NCBI GenBank assembly: GCA_003167055.1 | Contig: PMUE01000356.1 | Coordinates: 1 to 14,229, forward strand | DNA: 14,229 nucleotides | DNA from: Vulcanimicrobiota bacterium | GTDB lineage: Bacteria > Vulcanimicrobiota > Vulcanimicrobiia > Vulcanimicrobiales > Vulcanimicrobiaceae | Reading direction: 5' to 3' | Shown: piece by piece, positions 1 to 7,069 of the stretch | Layout of the letters: each line of letters begins with the position of its first letter | Numbering within the stretch: the stretch's first letter is position 1 | The notes under the pieces: generated by a model | What the model was told of the DNA's origin: nothing | What the model saw: the letters and a program-made list of their open reading frames with translations, nothing else | Databases searched by the model: none | Position numbers and translations under genes: made by a program

Positions 1-186
1 CCTCAGACTGCCGGCGGCGAAGCTCGCGTGCATGACCTTATTGCTCCATGACGGATTGCCTTGAAACTCTTGCGGGGCGTCCGACACGCGGCTCAATTGT
101 GTAATCTCACCGCCAAAGCACTTGGCGTAGAAGTTGAGCGCTTCTTCGCAGGTCCCGTGGAAAAAGATGTACGGCTCGAGCTGCAT
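1..186 (-). CDS. VOC family protein, PhnB-like (3' part outside window)
   Basis: Read on the minus strand from an ATG at 186-184, the frame is open for 62 codons to the window edge, so only the N-terminus is visible. The product begins MQLEPYIFFHGTCEEALNFY and continues with AKCFGGEIT, then a stretch ending in SNKVMHASFAAGSLR. The pattern of a 'PY-FF-G-CEEAL-FY---FGGEI' start followed by '-V-HA-F--G' is typical of the PhnB/YjdN branch of the glyoxalase/bleomycin-resistance (VOC) fold, whose members are mostly small cytoplasmic metal-dependent or orphan proteins. A purine-rich GGGGAGGGG lies just upstream on the coding strand and supports this start. The substrate cannot be told from sequence. 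The gene points away from the accessory genes and probably marks the left chromosomal flank of the array. Confidence 0.85.
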   Translation of the reverse strand, partial: MQLEPYIFFHGTCEEALNFYAKCFGGEITQLSRVSDAPQEFQGNPSWSNKVMHASFAAGSLR

Positions 187-284
187 TTCGGACCCCTCCC
201 CCGGCAACGCCGACCGAAGCCTTGGCTACCCTGTCTGCCGGCGCCTCTAGCCACAGGACAGAATGAGGCGCGCAACGATAGACG

Positions 285-779
285 GTGGTAAACGTGCATA
301 CGATCTTTGACTCGCGCGACGTCAACAATCTGCTCGTCACGCTGGTGATCCCCTTGCTGCCTCTCGCGATGAGCGTCTGGGGATGGACCAGATGGGCCAA
401 TATGCGAAAGCGCGGCGCGAAGCCCAAGTTTAGCGTCACAGCCTTTGCCGTTGTAACGGCATTCATCTTCGTGTCCTACGCCTGGTTCTTCTGGTGGAAT
501 TCATGGATCATCGAGCATGATTACGCTGTCGGCAGAACAAGAGTGGTCGAGGGACAGATTAACGATTATCAAACAAGTCCCGATGGCAAAGACGTGTCCT
601 TTGTAATCGGCGGCGTTCACTTTAGTGTCTCCTGTTGCGATCCGGGGCCGATTTATCGCGGAACGCCGACCGTAGGGGCACTCTCACCCGACCTGTTGCA
701 CGAAGGCATGCGCGTGCGCATCACCTATCTTTTTAGTGGCGAAATCGTACATATCGAGACGACCGCCCATGTTTTGTGA
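285..779 (+). CDS. Membrane-anchored protein with extracytoplasmic beta domain, possible immunity protein
   Basis: The frame is 164 codons from GTG 285 (a second GTG at 294 is equally possible; neither has a strong ribosome site). Two hydrophobic segments are visible, around residues 15-34 (LLVTLVIPLLPLAMSVWGW) and 52-72 (VTAFAVVTAFIFVSYAWFFW), separated by a basic loop (RKRGAKPK). The remaining C-terminal 85 residues lack long hydrophobic stretches. That part carries a 'VVEGQINDY ... VSFVIGGVHFSVS ... LLHEGMRVRITYLFSGEIVHIE' pattern, which I have seen in uncharacterised small membrane proteins near polymorphic toxin loci, but I cannot name the family. The gene is followed 15 bases later by another membrane-protein gene in the same direction. 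An immunity role is inferred only from its place beside the Rhs cassettes. Confidence 0.7.
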   Translation: MVNVHTIFDSRDVNNLLVTLVIPLLPLAMSVWGWTRWANMRKRGAKPKFSVTAFAVVTAFIFVSYAWFFWWNSWIIEHDYAVGRTRVVEGQINDYQTSPDGKDVSFVIGGVHFSVSCCDPGPIYRGTPTVGALSPDLLHEGMRVRITYLFSGEIVHIETTAHVL

Positions 780-794
780 AGCGGGCTGTTACCC

Positions 795-1127
795 ATGGCA
801 CGGACACTAGCGTGGTCTTCAATCATTGTTGTGGTCGTATTTTGCGCTGTGACCGTGCTGATCGCGTTTGTCAACGCGCATCAACCCACCGGGGTTACGA
901 TGTTCATGGCGTACGCCGCCGTGTCATGGGCGTATGCTGTGCTCACGTTCACCGGTCCGCGCGAGATTCCGGAAAACGAGGACCTTCATGAAGAGCTTGC
1001 GCGAAGAATCGGCTTTTTGAGCTACGAACGCATGGCTATTTTTCAATACGTGATTGCACCGTGGCTTGCGGCGTTGAGCGCTCCGTTCCTCATGGTGGTT
1101 GGGCTGGCGATTGCGCTGAAGGGTTAA
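795..1127 (+). CDS. Small integral membrane protein, function unknown
   Basis: A 110-codon frame starts at ATG 795. Three hydrophobic segments are visible: residues 5-27 (containing SSIIVVVVFCAVTVLIAF), about 34-53 (VTMFMAYAAVSWAYAVLTF) and the C-terminal 86-109 (APWLAALSAPFLMVVGLAIAL). Between segments two and three is an acidic, soluble loop (REIPENEDLHEELARR). It follows the preceding membrane-protein gene by 15 bases and is probably co-transcribed with it. I do not recognise the family. Tandem small membrane proteins beside a polymorphic toxin are often immunity proteins against membrane- or periplasm-acting tips; this is inference from position. No Rhs fragment is found next to it, so if it is an immunity gene its toxin has been lost. 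Confidence 0.65.
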   Translation: MARTLAWSSIIVVVVFCAVTVLIAFVNAHQPTGVTMFMAYAAVSWAYAVLTFTGPREIPENEDLHEELARRIGFLSYERMAIFQYVIAPWLAALSAPFLMVVGLAIALKG

Positions 1128-1164
1128 TCTCAAGCTATAAAAAGACACAACCGACGGAGGGTAA

Positions 1165-1800
1165 ATGACCGACATTGATATGCGCGACGCGTGCCAGGAG
1201 CCGCTAGCTAACTTCTGGTCGCAGCGATATGCTGGATGAAGGCTTCGCGGCGACTTCGGGCACGCATACGAGGCTCACATTGTCGCTGCGCCCGATGCGC
1301 CGTTTCTGCGCGAGGTCGAGGCCGCCGTCGGCATTGAGCGAGATCACACGCTATGGATCGAGGTCACTACGGATGAGGGGCAGACCTGGTCGCGAGCATT
1401 CACTAAACGTTTTCACCCGGGATTGGCAGGCTGCATTTTCACAACGCCGCATCCAAATGTTCTCGGTTTGAGAATTCAAGGAGTCGGGCTTTCCATCGAC
1501 GTGTCGCGCCCCGACGAGGCGATGGAGCTACCGGTGCTTCCCCTTCAAAATTCGGTGTCGGACGTGAACGGTCGTCGCATGTTCCTTGCGGACGACGTAA
1601 AGGTGATAGCGTTCGACGGTGTGCGCGTACTTTGGATATCGCGGCGCGTGTCACTCGACGGAATCGGTGGGCTATCATACGCGGACGGAACCGTGCGCGG
1701 TCTCGCTACGGACGTGGGGGCCGAAAACGTCCCGTTCGAGATCGACGCGGTTAGTGGCGCGGCGAGCGGCGGGTTCGTTGACTTCAGAAGACTGGGCTAA
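1165..1800 (+). pseudogene. Soluble immunity-like gene interrupted by an in-frame TGA
   Basis: A good ribosome site (CGGAGG, 1155-1160) precedes ATG 1165, which opens MTDIDMRDACQEPLANFWSQ. The frame meets TGA at 1237-1239 (codon 25) and is then open again in the same frame to TAA 1798-1800, giving 211 codons in all. The downstream part contains 'LREVEAAVGIERDHTLWIEV', 'GQTWSRAFTKRFHPGLAGCI', 'VNGRRMFLADDVKVIAFDG', 'RVLWISRRVSLDGIGGLSY' and 'VPFEIDAVSGAASGGFVDF'. The last three resemble a widespread uncharacterised family with a 'DG-RVLW-S-R-S-DGI-----DG-V-G------VPFE-D--TG----G' signature, often near toxins. Either the gene is inactivated by one nonsense change or the TGA is an assembly or sequencing error. 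No good start follows the stop before TTG 1423. It ends just before the Rhs-like frame. Confidence 0.7.
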
Positions 1801-3109
1801 GTGTCTGACCGTCTTGGACTTTGATCCGCTCAAAGATCTTAGCAAAGCGACGCGCAGCTACGAGACGGATAACCACATTATCAATCAAAATATCCCGACG
1901 TTGTATTCGTCGAGCCAGTCGTGTACTGCAGCAAGCTCGGGCGCCGCGGGCATTCAGCCGGCCTATACTTGGGGCGCCGACGGACGCCCCGCCAACTATT
2001 CGATCTTCTCCATAGTCAACTCCACAACGGCCAATTACTCTGCGCACTGGGACGGCGATACGCTGCTGTACGTTGCCGAGCAGGGTGGCATGGTGTTGTA
2101 TACGGAAAAGCTTGGTTTTTCGATAAATTTCGGCTCCGGCGGCATGTGGCCGACACTTGTCTACGATCGCGATTTTACGGGCACGGCGGCTAACTCGCAT
2201 TTCTCAACCGGCGCAACCTTCCTTGGTTTCACGACACTGAACCTTGAAAATGTGCGGCCCTACACCCCGCCGGCGTTCTGCAAGGGTGGCCCAATAACGT
2301 CCGTGGAATGCTCCGGTTCCTCATCGGCCGTTCAATCGCCAAGTGCTGGTGGCTCGTCGTACGGTTCACTGCAAACGAGCGTTCCCGCCGCGCCGCTTGA
2401 TGCGAAGCGCGAAGACGGCTATTTCGATGGAACAATCACCATTCAGGGCGCCCGCGCATACGACCCCAACATGAATCAGTGGATCACACCGGATGCCTAC
2501 GCGGGCGACGTGCACGACCCCATGTCGCAGCACCCGTACATGTGGAACAAGAACAACCCCGTGGTGTACAGTGACCCGAACGGCTACACCTCGACGGTCA
2601 CTGTGAGTGGAAACAACATTGACATATCGATAAGCGTGCAATTCACGGGCGATACAACCAGCCCCGAAGGACAGGCTGCGAAGCAAAGCTTTATAAACGG
2701 ATTGTTGGCCTACGGCGGCCAGCACGGTGCATACAACGTATCGGTCAATGTTAGCATCGTCACGAATTCATCAAGCGTGAGTCCGAATCTGCTTAATACA
2801 ATAAACATACAGGATGGCAACGCGCCTTCGCTAGCTAACAATGCCGCAAATCATTGGACGATTGGAACAGATAAGGCTTATAACGACTGGGGTGACATGC
2901 ACGAAGCGGGACACGTGATAGGACTTCCCGACGCTTACAAGCAACCATTTTCTGACGATTGGAAGGGGAATATTATGCACGAACCTTATGGCCAGGTCGA
3001 TTCACGAGATTTTGTCTATCTCCAGCGCGCCGTGGGCAAGTCAGGCACGGCCACGCTTACCGCCGGAACGGCCTGCATGCAGTGCATGTACAACCCAGGT
3101 TCCCCGTAA
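1619..3109 (+). CDS. Orphan Rhs C-terminal fragment with metzincin-like metallopeptidase toxin tip (cassette A)
   Basis: The frame is open from GTG 1619, but Rhs likeness begins only near 1838 (SKATRSYETDNHIINQN, matching TRTYDTDNHLAQQ in cassette C), so the first 70 or so codons are probably chance overlap with the preceding gene. The core has 'FSAHWDGDTLLYV'-type repeats and ends in ARAYDPNMNQW, SQHPYMWNKNNP and DPNGY (2573-2587). The tip runs from there to the stop. It contains HEAGHVIGLPD (2900-2932), which fits the zinc-binding HExxHxxGxxD of metzincins, and a likely Met-turn NIMHE (Met at 2975). I infer a secreted peptidase toxin. There is no signal peptide, secretion domain or convincing start, so it looks like a displaced Rhs-CT that is silent unless recombined or translated by coupling. 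The candidate immunity gene starts two bases after its stop. Confidence 0.8.
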   Translation: MCAYFGYRGACHSTESVGYHTRTEPCAVSLRTWGPKTSRSRSTRLVARRAAGSLTSEDWAKCLTVLDFDPLKDLSKATRSYETDNHIINQNIPTLYSSSQSCTAASSGAAGIQPAYTWGADGRPANYSIFSIVNSTTANYSAHWDGDTLLYVAEQGGMVLYTEKLGFSINFGSGGMWPTLVYDRDFTGTAANSHFSTGATFLGFTTLNLENVRPYTPPAFCKGGPITSVECSGSSSAVQSPSAGGSSYGSLQTSVPAAPLDAKREDGYFDGTITIQGARAYDPNMNQWITPDAYAGDVHDPMSQHPYMWNKNNPVVYSDPNGYTSTVTVSGNNIDISISVQFTGDTTSPEGQAAKQSFINGLLAYGGQHGAYNVSVNVSIVTNSSSVSPNLLNTINIQDGNAPSLANNAANHWTIGTDKAYNDWGDMHEAGHVIGLPDAYKQPFSDDWKGNIMHEPYGQVDSRDFVYLQRAVGKSGTATLTAGTACMQCMYNPGSP

Positions 3110-3111
3110 CG

Positions 3112-3489
3112 ATGAAAAGCGCGATTATAGCCGTTATCTTTATGGCGGTGTGCTCTGCGGCGGTTCGCGCTGACTGGCCACCGGCAATAAAGGTCCCGGG
3201 AGACGTGCCAAATCGGCTTGCGAAGGCTGCAGTCGTTCACCTCGCGGCATTTCCGAGTTATCTATCGTTCGAAAAGCGTGGATTCCAGCAAGGTGGTGAT
3301 TACGATACCAAGGACTACTGCTCCGCAACAATAGATGTAGGAGCGGATCCTGGCGTTCGAGCGTCAATCGTTATACTTGGGGTCGATAGCTCCCAAAACA
3401 CCTACGAGACGTTTCCACAGCCCCAATCGGTCGTGCTCACGGGTAGGGAGAAGCCGGACGTCGATAGTGTTGTCGATTGTCTTTCGTAA
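3112..3489 (+). CDS. Secreted (periplasmic) immunity protein candidate for the peptidase tip
   Basis: ATG 3112 lies two bases after the Rhs stop, giving 125 codons. The N-terminus MKSAIIAVIFMAVCSAAVRA is a clear Sec signal peptide with likely cleavage before DWPP. The mature part of about 105 residues has two cysteines far apart (DYCSATIDV and VVDCLS), which could form a disulfide outside the cytoplasm. It ends 'VVLTGREKPDVDSVVDCLS'. I do not recognise the family. Tight coupling to the toxin tip is the usual arrangement of polymorphic toxin and immunity genes, and the export signal implies that the partner peptidase is neutralised in the periplasm. That is inference from order and signal peptide; a direct inhibitor motif is not visible. 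Confidence 0.75.
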   Translation: MKSAIIAVIFMAVCSAAVRADWPPAIKVPGDVPNRLAKAAVVHLAAFPSYLSFEKRGFQQGGDYDTKDYCSATIDVGADPGVRASIVILGVDSSQNTYETFPQPQSVVLTGREKPDVDSVVDCLS

Positions 3490-3608
3490 TTCCGCTGCGA
3501 CAGAATGAGACGGCATTTCTGATTAAACTTCTAGGCGAGTCGATCAATTCGAAGGAGAACTTCTTCGTGGATATGACCGCGGTTCCGTGCGGCGCGTCGG
3601 TTAAATGA
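3489..3608 (+). other. Coding-like remnant after the cassette A immunity gene
   Basis: Directly after the immunity stop codon one frame reads about 39 sensible residues, including IPLRQNETAFLIKLLGESIN and FFVDMTAVPCGASVK, before TGA 3606-3608. It has no start codon of its own. It could be the tail of another immunity gene, or a lengthened C-terminus of the preceding gene lost by frameshift. I cannot identify it. Confidence 0.3.
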
Positions 3609-3614
3609 GCGAGG

Positions 3615-3654
3615 CGGCGTCGAGCGGCCTATGACGTATCGTTGCTGTTTTCGC
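3615..3654 (+). repeat. Eroded copy of the TPR/ATP-grasp gene 5' end (copy 1)
   Basis: These about 40 bases align with part of the intact gene near 11282-11326, sharing GTCGAGCG (as in copies 2 and 3) and the block TTGCTGTTTTCGC against CTGCTGTTTTCGC. I count about seven differences plus small gaps. It lies after the cassette A immunity gene, the same relative place as the clearer copies at 7070 and 9909. It stops where an IS-like end begins (TGACCTG, 3655). Alone it would be weak; the position makes it credible. Confidence 0.5.
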
Positions 3655-3895
3655 TGACCTGAGGTCGCAACACGGTTCGGGTTGAAACTGTGAATCCCGG
3701 CCCTAGGGCCAAGGAGATTCACGTGAAGCAAAATCGCTTCACCGAAGCGCAGATCGTCGGGATCTGCAGCAACTCGATGAGGGAACACCGGCAACCGAGT
3801 TGACCCGCAAGCATGGCATTCATGCAAATGCAATCCGGCTTTGGCGCGATAGATGCAGCGGAATGGAAACGAGCGATCTCGTCCGACTCAGGTAG
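3655..3895 (+). mobile_element. IS3-family element remnant with frameshifted orfA
   Basis: From GTG 3723, with AAGGAG (3711-3716) as ribosome site, the frame reads KQNRFTEAQIVGI. After a frameshift near 3760 a second frame continues LQQLDEGTPATELTRKHGIH, then ANAIRLWRDRCSGMETSDL and VRLR, ending at TAG 3893. This is the classic start of IS3-family OrfA, which normally reads 'RFTEEQI--IL-E-E-G-----L-RKHGI----FY-WK-KYGGM--S---RLRELE'. It is a helix-turn-helix protein that works with OrfB to bind the element ends. The left end is probably TGACCTG at 3655, falling right inside the TPR-gene fragment. OrfB and the right end are absent; the sequence changes into Rhs DNA at about 3900. The element is dead. 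Confidence 0.75.
3690..3722 (+). promoter_or_regulatory. Inverted repeat enclosing the ribosome site of the IS3 orfA
   Basis: GTGAATC (3690-3696) pairs with GATTCAC (3716-3722), and between them lies the perfect palindrome GGCCCTAGGGCC (3699-3710). The AAGGAG ribosome site of orfA sits inside the structure and the GTG start follows at once. In RNA this would fold the ribosome site next to or into a stem, which would limit transposase translation from read-through transcripts. The inverted repeat is seen directly; the regulatory role is inferred. Confidence 0.5.
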
Positions 3896-3902
3896 ATCGA
3901 AG

Positions 3903-4688
3903 TCGATGCGGGCCGCGAGCTGACCCAATCCGATCCGTTACGCCGGCTATGTGCAAAGGCGCCCCGATCTCGTCGATTGAGTGCTCGGGATCTTCCTCAA
4001 CGGTGCAGCAGCCGAGTGCGGGCGGATCCTCGTATGGGAGCTTGCAGACCGCGGTACCGTCCGCGCTCCTGGACGCAAAGCGCGAACACCGTTACTACGA
4101 CGGCACCGCTGCAATACGAGGACCCGAGCGGATACGATTCGCTCACCGATGATGCCGAATACGGACCCACTCCTGATGACGGTCATCCTACGGCTGCTAA
4201 CGGCACGCCTACAAAGACCGTAACTGGTCAGAGTGATCCGAACAATGGGCACTATCAGGCGCTTAACGATGCCGCCAGGGCTGCCGCGGGTCATACAACA
4301 ACCTCTCTTAAGGATAGCGAAGTCGGTCGCGCAGTCTATTGTACGGGCGGAGCTGGTACATGTGGCTACGGGCCCGCCGCTATCGGGCCGCCGAGCCACG
4401 GCAGCTACGGAAATGTCGGTGTGGATCTCTCACCGTATCAGGGTGATCGGCAGGTGGGCATATGGCATACACACCCGGCAGGCGCAGGCGCCGACACAAC
4501 GGGCGAACACGCTAACAACGCCTCCCGGACGTTCCATACTCCGGGATTGAGATGGCTCGATAGCCTAACCCTTCACGATTTATACCTCAGTTTCCACTGG
4601 CCTCGTCTTCCAAAGATACACAATGCTACAGGCAGACACGTTGAGTTCGGAGGGTGCAGATGTTGATCCGGAACCGGTCCCTCAGTAG
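3903..4688 (+). pseudogene. Deleted and frameshifted Rhs fragment with HTHP (DUF4329/JAB-like) toxin tip (cassette B)
   Basis: Three Rhs core pieces are joined. The first is GCGGGCCGCGAGCTGACCC (about 3907-3925), equal to cassette C near 7903. The second follows a gap of roughly 0.9 kb and runs from AMCKGAPISSIECSGSSS to AIRG. After a further gap of about 135 bp, out of frame, comes QYEDPSGYDS (DPSGY at 4121-4135). The tip then reads YQALNDAARAAAGHTTTSLK, 'VGRAVYCTGGAGTCGYGP', 'GNVGVDLSPYQGDRQVGIW' and HTHPAGAGADTTGEHANN. The 'G-WHTHP' motif recalls DUF4329/JAB-like hydrolase tips found on Rhs proteins. Near 4540-4570 the frame breaks again, and the end 'SSEGADVDPEPVPQ' (stop 4686-4688) is in another frame. 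The product cannot be made intact. Confidence 0.7.
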
Positions 4689-5385
4689 CCGGCTTTTCCT
4701 GAATGCAGGGAGCTGCGCACTAGTGCTAATGCTTGTCCTTTCGACCGCTGCCGCAAAAGACGGCGGGGCCTCAGGCGACAAAGGCGTGAACATAGTGGTC
4801 TCATTCTTGGACTGCTCGGCGGGCGCCGGGAAGAAATCCGTTCTACACGCGTGGGTGCGGAATCTGCAGACTCACAAGGTTGTAGTCGACCAGAGCGCGC
4901 CCCCCACGACTTCGCTTATAAAATCAATGGAGTTCGTCTTAGCTCCAGGCGCGTTCAATCTTCTGATAGGTTCTTTATATTGTTCGCAGACGCTAGATCT
5001 GGTAGTGCCGGATCAGCCCAGTATGGCAGTTACGCTCTTTGGTAGCAAGGCCGTTACGATGCTCGAGAACGCGACGTCGTTAGCCGGGTCTCTTCCGCTC
5101 GCTGGAACGTCGGTGGCGATCGTCTACAAACAGTATCCGGGAGGACGCCGAGGCTTCGTGTCTCCTGATGGCTATTATGAGGTTCCGGCAATCGTTGACG
5201 GACCAACATACTATGCGGCTAGCTTACCCTCCGGTGATGCGACAATTCGGCTCTACGATAGCGCTCACGACCGTTGGCTAGACGTTGCGACGATCGGCCT
5301 AGATTACCGCTCGTTTTCGAAGCGCTACGTTCTGCACGACATTAGCGCCGCGGACATACTCGGGGCGCAGATTTCGGGGCCCTAG
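4660..5385 (+). CDS. Secreted protein, immunity candidate for the HTHP tip
   Basis: ATG 4660 has a good ribosome site (GGAGGG, 4649-4654) and overlaps the end of the preceding toxin pseudogene by 29 bases, a coupled arrangement. The 241 residues open MLIRNRSLSSRLFLNAGSCA followed by a hydrophobic run (LVLMLVLSTAAA), a Sec signal peptide with likely cleavage after AAA. The mature protein has short beta-rich segments such as VNIVVSFLDCSAGAGKKSVL, 'TLDLVVPDQPSMAVTLFGS' and 'GFVSPDGYYEVPAIVDGPT'. There are few charged clusters, and two cysteines (FLDC, SLYC) could pair. I do not recognise the family. Export to the periplasm and coupling to the tip suggest an immunity or accessory protein. Unlike its toxin partner the reading frame is intact. 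Confidence 0.7.
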   Translation: MLIRNRSLSSRLFLNAGSCALVLMLVLSTAAAKDGGASGDKGVNIVVSFLDCSAGAGKKSVLHAWVRNLQTHKVVVDQSAPPTTSLIKSMEFVLAPGAFNLLIGSLYCSQTLDLVVPDQPSMAVTLFGSKAVTMLENATSLAGSLPLAGTSVAIVYKQYPGGRRGFVSPDGYYEVPAIVDGPTYYAASLPSGDATIRLYDSAHDRWLDVATIGLDYRSFSKRYVLHDISAADILGAQISGP

Positions 5386-5430
5386 TGTGCGTGTTTGCAG
5401 CACCGTAACCAAAGGGCTCCAGCAAAATAA

Positions 5431-5780
5431 AACGTCAGAGGAGTCGGCACAGGAGCCAGTTTCGGCGCAGGCGGAAGCGATGTCTACCGCTACGGTTTGC
5501 AGCATCCGGGCGATGTTGGAGCACTTTACAACATGGAGAATCACGATGGTCCCTTCAACTTTCAGCGGCAAGGGGACCACAATATAGGGCCATCTCGAAC
5601 TTCGGAATCGGTGTTATGGCAAGTGCCCAAGGCATCTCGCAAGGTCAAGTGAACTTTTTCATTGGTTCCTATTTGTGGTACGAGAGCGAAAAAGATCGGA
5701 CGAACGACATGGGCCTCAGACCGCAGGATTCGAAGTGGTCGTTGCAAGGGCGTCAATGGACGTCGGCAAACTGCCACTAA
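5431..5780 (+). pseudogene. Second toxin-tip fragment in cassette B, frameshifted
   Basis: There is no Rhs core here. From 5431 one frame reads GVGTGASFGAGGSDVYRYGL, 'QHPGDVGALYNMENHDGPF' and NFQRQGDHNIGP. A one-base loss near 5593 shifts the natural continuation to SNFGIGVMASAQGISQGQVN, FFIGSYLWYESEKDRTND, 'MGLRPQDSKWSLQGRQWTS' and ANCH, ending at TAA 5778-5780. The layout (NF-G after a short loop, then a small helical region, acidic patch, 'W-LQG--W---C' end) looks like the C-terminal domain of a secreted toxin and faintly recalls the Ntox44 type, but I cannot assign it firmly. It is probably a toxin remnant whose immunity gene is one of the two genes that follow. Confidence 0.5.
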
Positions 5781-5782
5781 TT

Positions 5783-5808
5783 AAACTAACCCGGACGCCC
5801 GGTAGTTT
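5783..5808 (+). terminator. Hairpin after the second tip fragment
   Basis: AAACTAACCCGG (5783-5794) pairs with CCCGGTAGTTT (5798-5808) around a three-base loop, with one bulged base. There is no T-run after it, so it may be a simple hairpin or a rho-dependent stop rather than a typical intrinsic terminator. It stands three bases after the toxin stop codon. Confidence 0.35.
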
Positions 5809-5829
5809 GAGGCTCGTCAGGGGACAGTA

Positions 5830-6531
5830 ATGGGACGACTTTTGCGACAACATCGATTTGCCTTTCTTGTATTTCCTTGCGCGTGGCTTGTTGGTATCGT
5901 GATAATCGCGCTGTCTAACCCTTTGTGGTCGCCGCTTATCGCAGCCTCCTGGGGGGTGCTAGCCTACCTTTTTGCGGCCACACTTCGCGCCAACGGCCGG
6001 GTGTCGAGGCCAAAGCGTGGCCCGCTCTCCTCCCTACTTGCACTTCTCGTGCGAGCCGTTATCCTAGTAATTGTCGCCTGGGTTTCCAGTTCTGCGATGT
6101 TTTTGGCAGCGTCCATTGCCTGGGATCCGATCGGGAAGGACGACGACCTCGGCCCTGGGCCGTGCAAGACGTCAGACCTTGCATCTTCTAAGAACGGGGG
6201 CGACAAAGTCGCGGTCGTCCGTCAAACGTGGTGTTCGGGAATGCGTGATGACGAGGTTTCTTTCTTCGTTTTCATACATGACGAAGGCGAGTCAAACAGC
6301 CGGAGCAACCTTGCATTTCGTTATACCCCCACGCTCAGCAATATTCCGCCGGCCGTGGCATGGACGGGGGCGCGCGCATTGAAAATTTCGGTTCACCCCG
6401 ACGCGATTGTGCAGGTCACGGAGGAACGCGATTCGATAGATGGTGTTGATGTTACGTACTCTCTCGGGCCGGCCGCCCACCCGCCGGCCCTAGGTTGGTG
6501 GCAACGACCGTTCGGGCGTGCGCTCCAGTGA
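5830..6531 (+). CDS. Membrane protein with C-terminal extracytoplasmic domain, immunity candidate
   Basis: ATG 5830 follows an AGGGGAC ribosome site. The 233 residues begin with basic MGRLLRQHR and contain three hydrophobic segments: about 10-29 (FAFLVFPCAWLVGIVIIALS), 32-50 (LIAASWGVLAYLFAATL) and a long one at 66-94 (LLVRAVILVIVAWVSSSAMF). The rest is soluble, with cysteines in 'PGPCKTSDL' and 'RQTWCSGMRDDEVSFFVFI' that may form a disulfide. A beta-rich end follows (ALKISVHPDAIVQVTEE, then DSIDGVDVTYSL). I do not recognise the family. It sits behind a toxin-tip fragment and is translationally coupled to the next gene, so an immunity role is the simplest guess. The frame is undamaged. Confidence 0.7.
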   Translation: MGRLLRQHRFAFLVFPCAWLVGIVIIALSNPLWSPLIAASWGVLAYLFAATLRANGRVSRPKRGPLSSLLALLVRAVILVIVAWVSSSAMFLAASIAWDPIGKDDDLGPGPCKTSDLASSKNGGDKVAVVRQTWCSGMRDDEVSFFVFIHDEGESNSRSNLAFRYTPTLSNIPPAVAWTGARALKISVHPDAIVQVTEERDSIDGVDVTYSLGPAAHPPALGWWQRPFGRALQ

Positions 6532-6989
6532 GGAAACGGACGGTATTTCGGCTGAGCTTGTCGAATTCGTTGTTCGGGGCGGTCCTCGTAGCGACGCTGT
6601 TGCATGCTAGCCAGATCCGCGCAGAAGAAGTGATGCAGCCATTTCAAGTTGCGACGACTGTGGCGCCCGTGAGCCCAAAAATCTTTGCTTTGGCGAAGGA
6701 ATGGTTCCATCGGTTCCAGACCGGAAACATCGACCGATCGCAGCTGGATGCCGCATCGAACATGGAGCTCACGGCCGAGGCTATACGACAGCAGGAGGCT
6801 GCACTTAGTTCACTTGGCAAGCCGGTAGCGTTCAGATATCTCGGCGTGGACGAAGTCCAGGGCGATAAGGCGTACCACTTCTTAATCACGTTCAACGGGC
6901 CGGATCGGATCCTGGAGTCTATCGCTCTGGACGAATCCGGAAAGATCGCTGGCATAGACTTCGCGACATATGCCCCGAGTACAACGTGA
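6528..6989 (+). CDS. Small secreted protein, coupled to the preceding membrane protein
   Basis: I choose GTG 6528, whose GTGA overlaps the TGA stop of the gene before it (a four-base coupled junction). The frame is also open to TTG 6495, but GTG 6528 gives a proper signal peptide: MRKRTVFRLSLSNSLFGAVL, then VATLLHASQIRA, with likely cleavage before EEVMQPF. The mature part of about 120 residues is helix-rich and then beta-rich: 'IFALAKEWFHRFQTGNIDR', 'QLDAASNMELTAEAIRQQE' and 'FRYLGVDEVQGDKAYHFLI'. This resembles an NTF2-like or DUF3887-like fold (helices, then 'LG----F-----G---Y-F---F------E-I-LD--GKI-G'), which is common in small secreted proteins. The function is unknown; it may be the partner or a second immunity protein of the unit. 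Confidence 0.7.
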   Translation: MRKRTVFRLSLSNSLFGAVLVATLLHASQIRAEEVMQPFQVATTVAPVSPKIFALAKEWFHRFQTGNIDRSQLDAASNMELTAEAIRQQEAALSSLGKPVAFRYLGVDEVQGDKAYHFLITFNGPDRILESIALDESGKIAGIDFATYAPSTT

Positions 6990-7069
6990 ATCCAATTTTC
7001 GCGGGGTGAGTATTTCCCGGAGCCGTTACCTACGGCATCGCGAAGGGCAGCGGGAAGTTGGTGACCAGA

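Noticed and set aside
107..466. Minus-strand open frame of 119 codons overlapping the start of the membrane-protein gene at 285
   Set aside because: It lies opposite two better frames (the VOC gene start and the membrane protein) and has no ribosome site or recognisable pattern. It is a shadow of GC-rich coding DNA.
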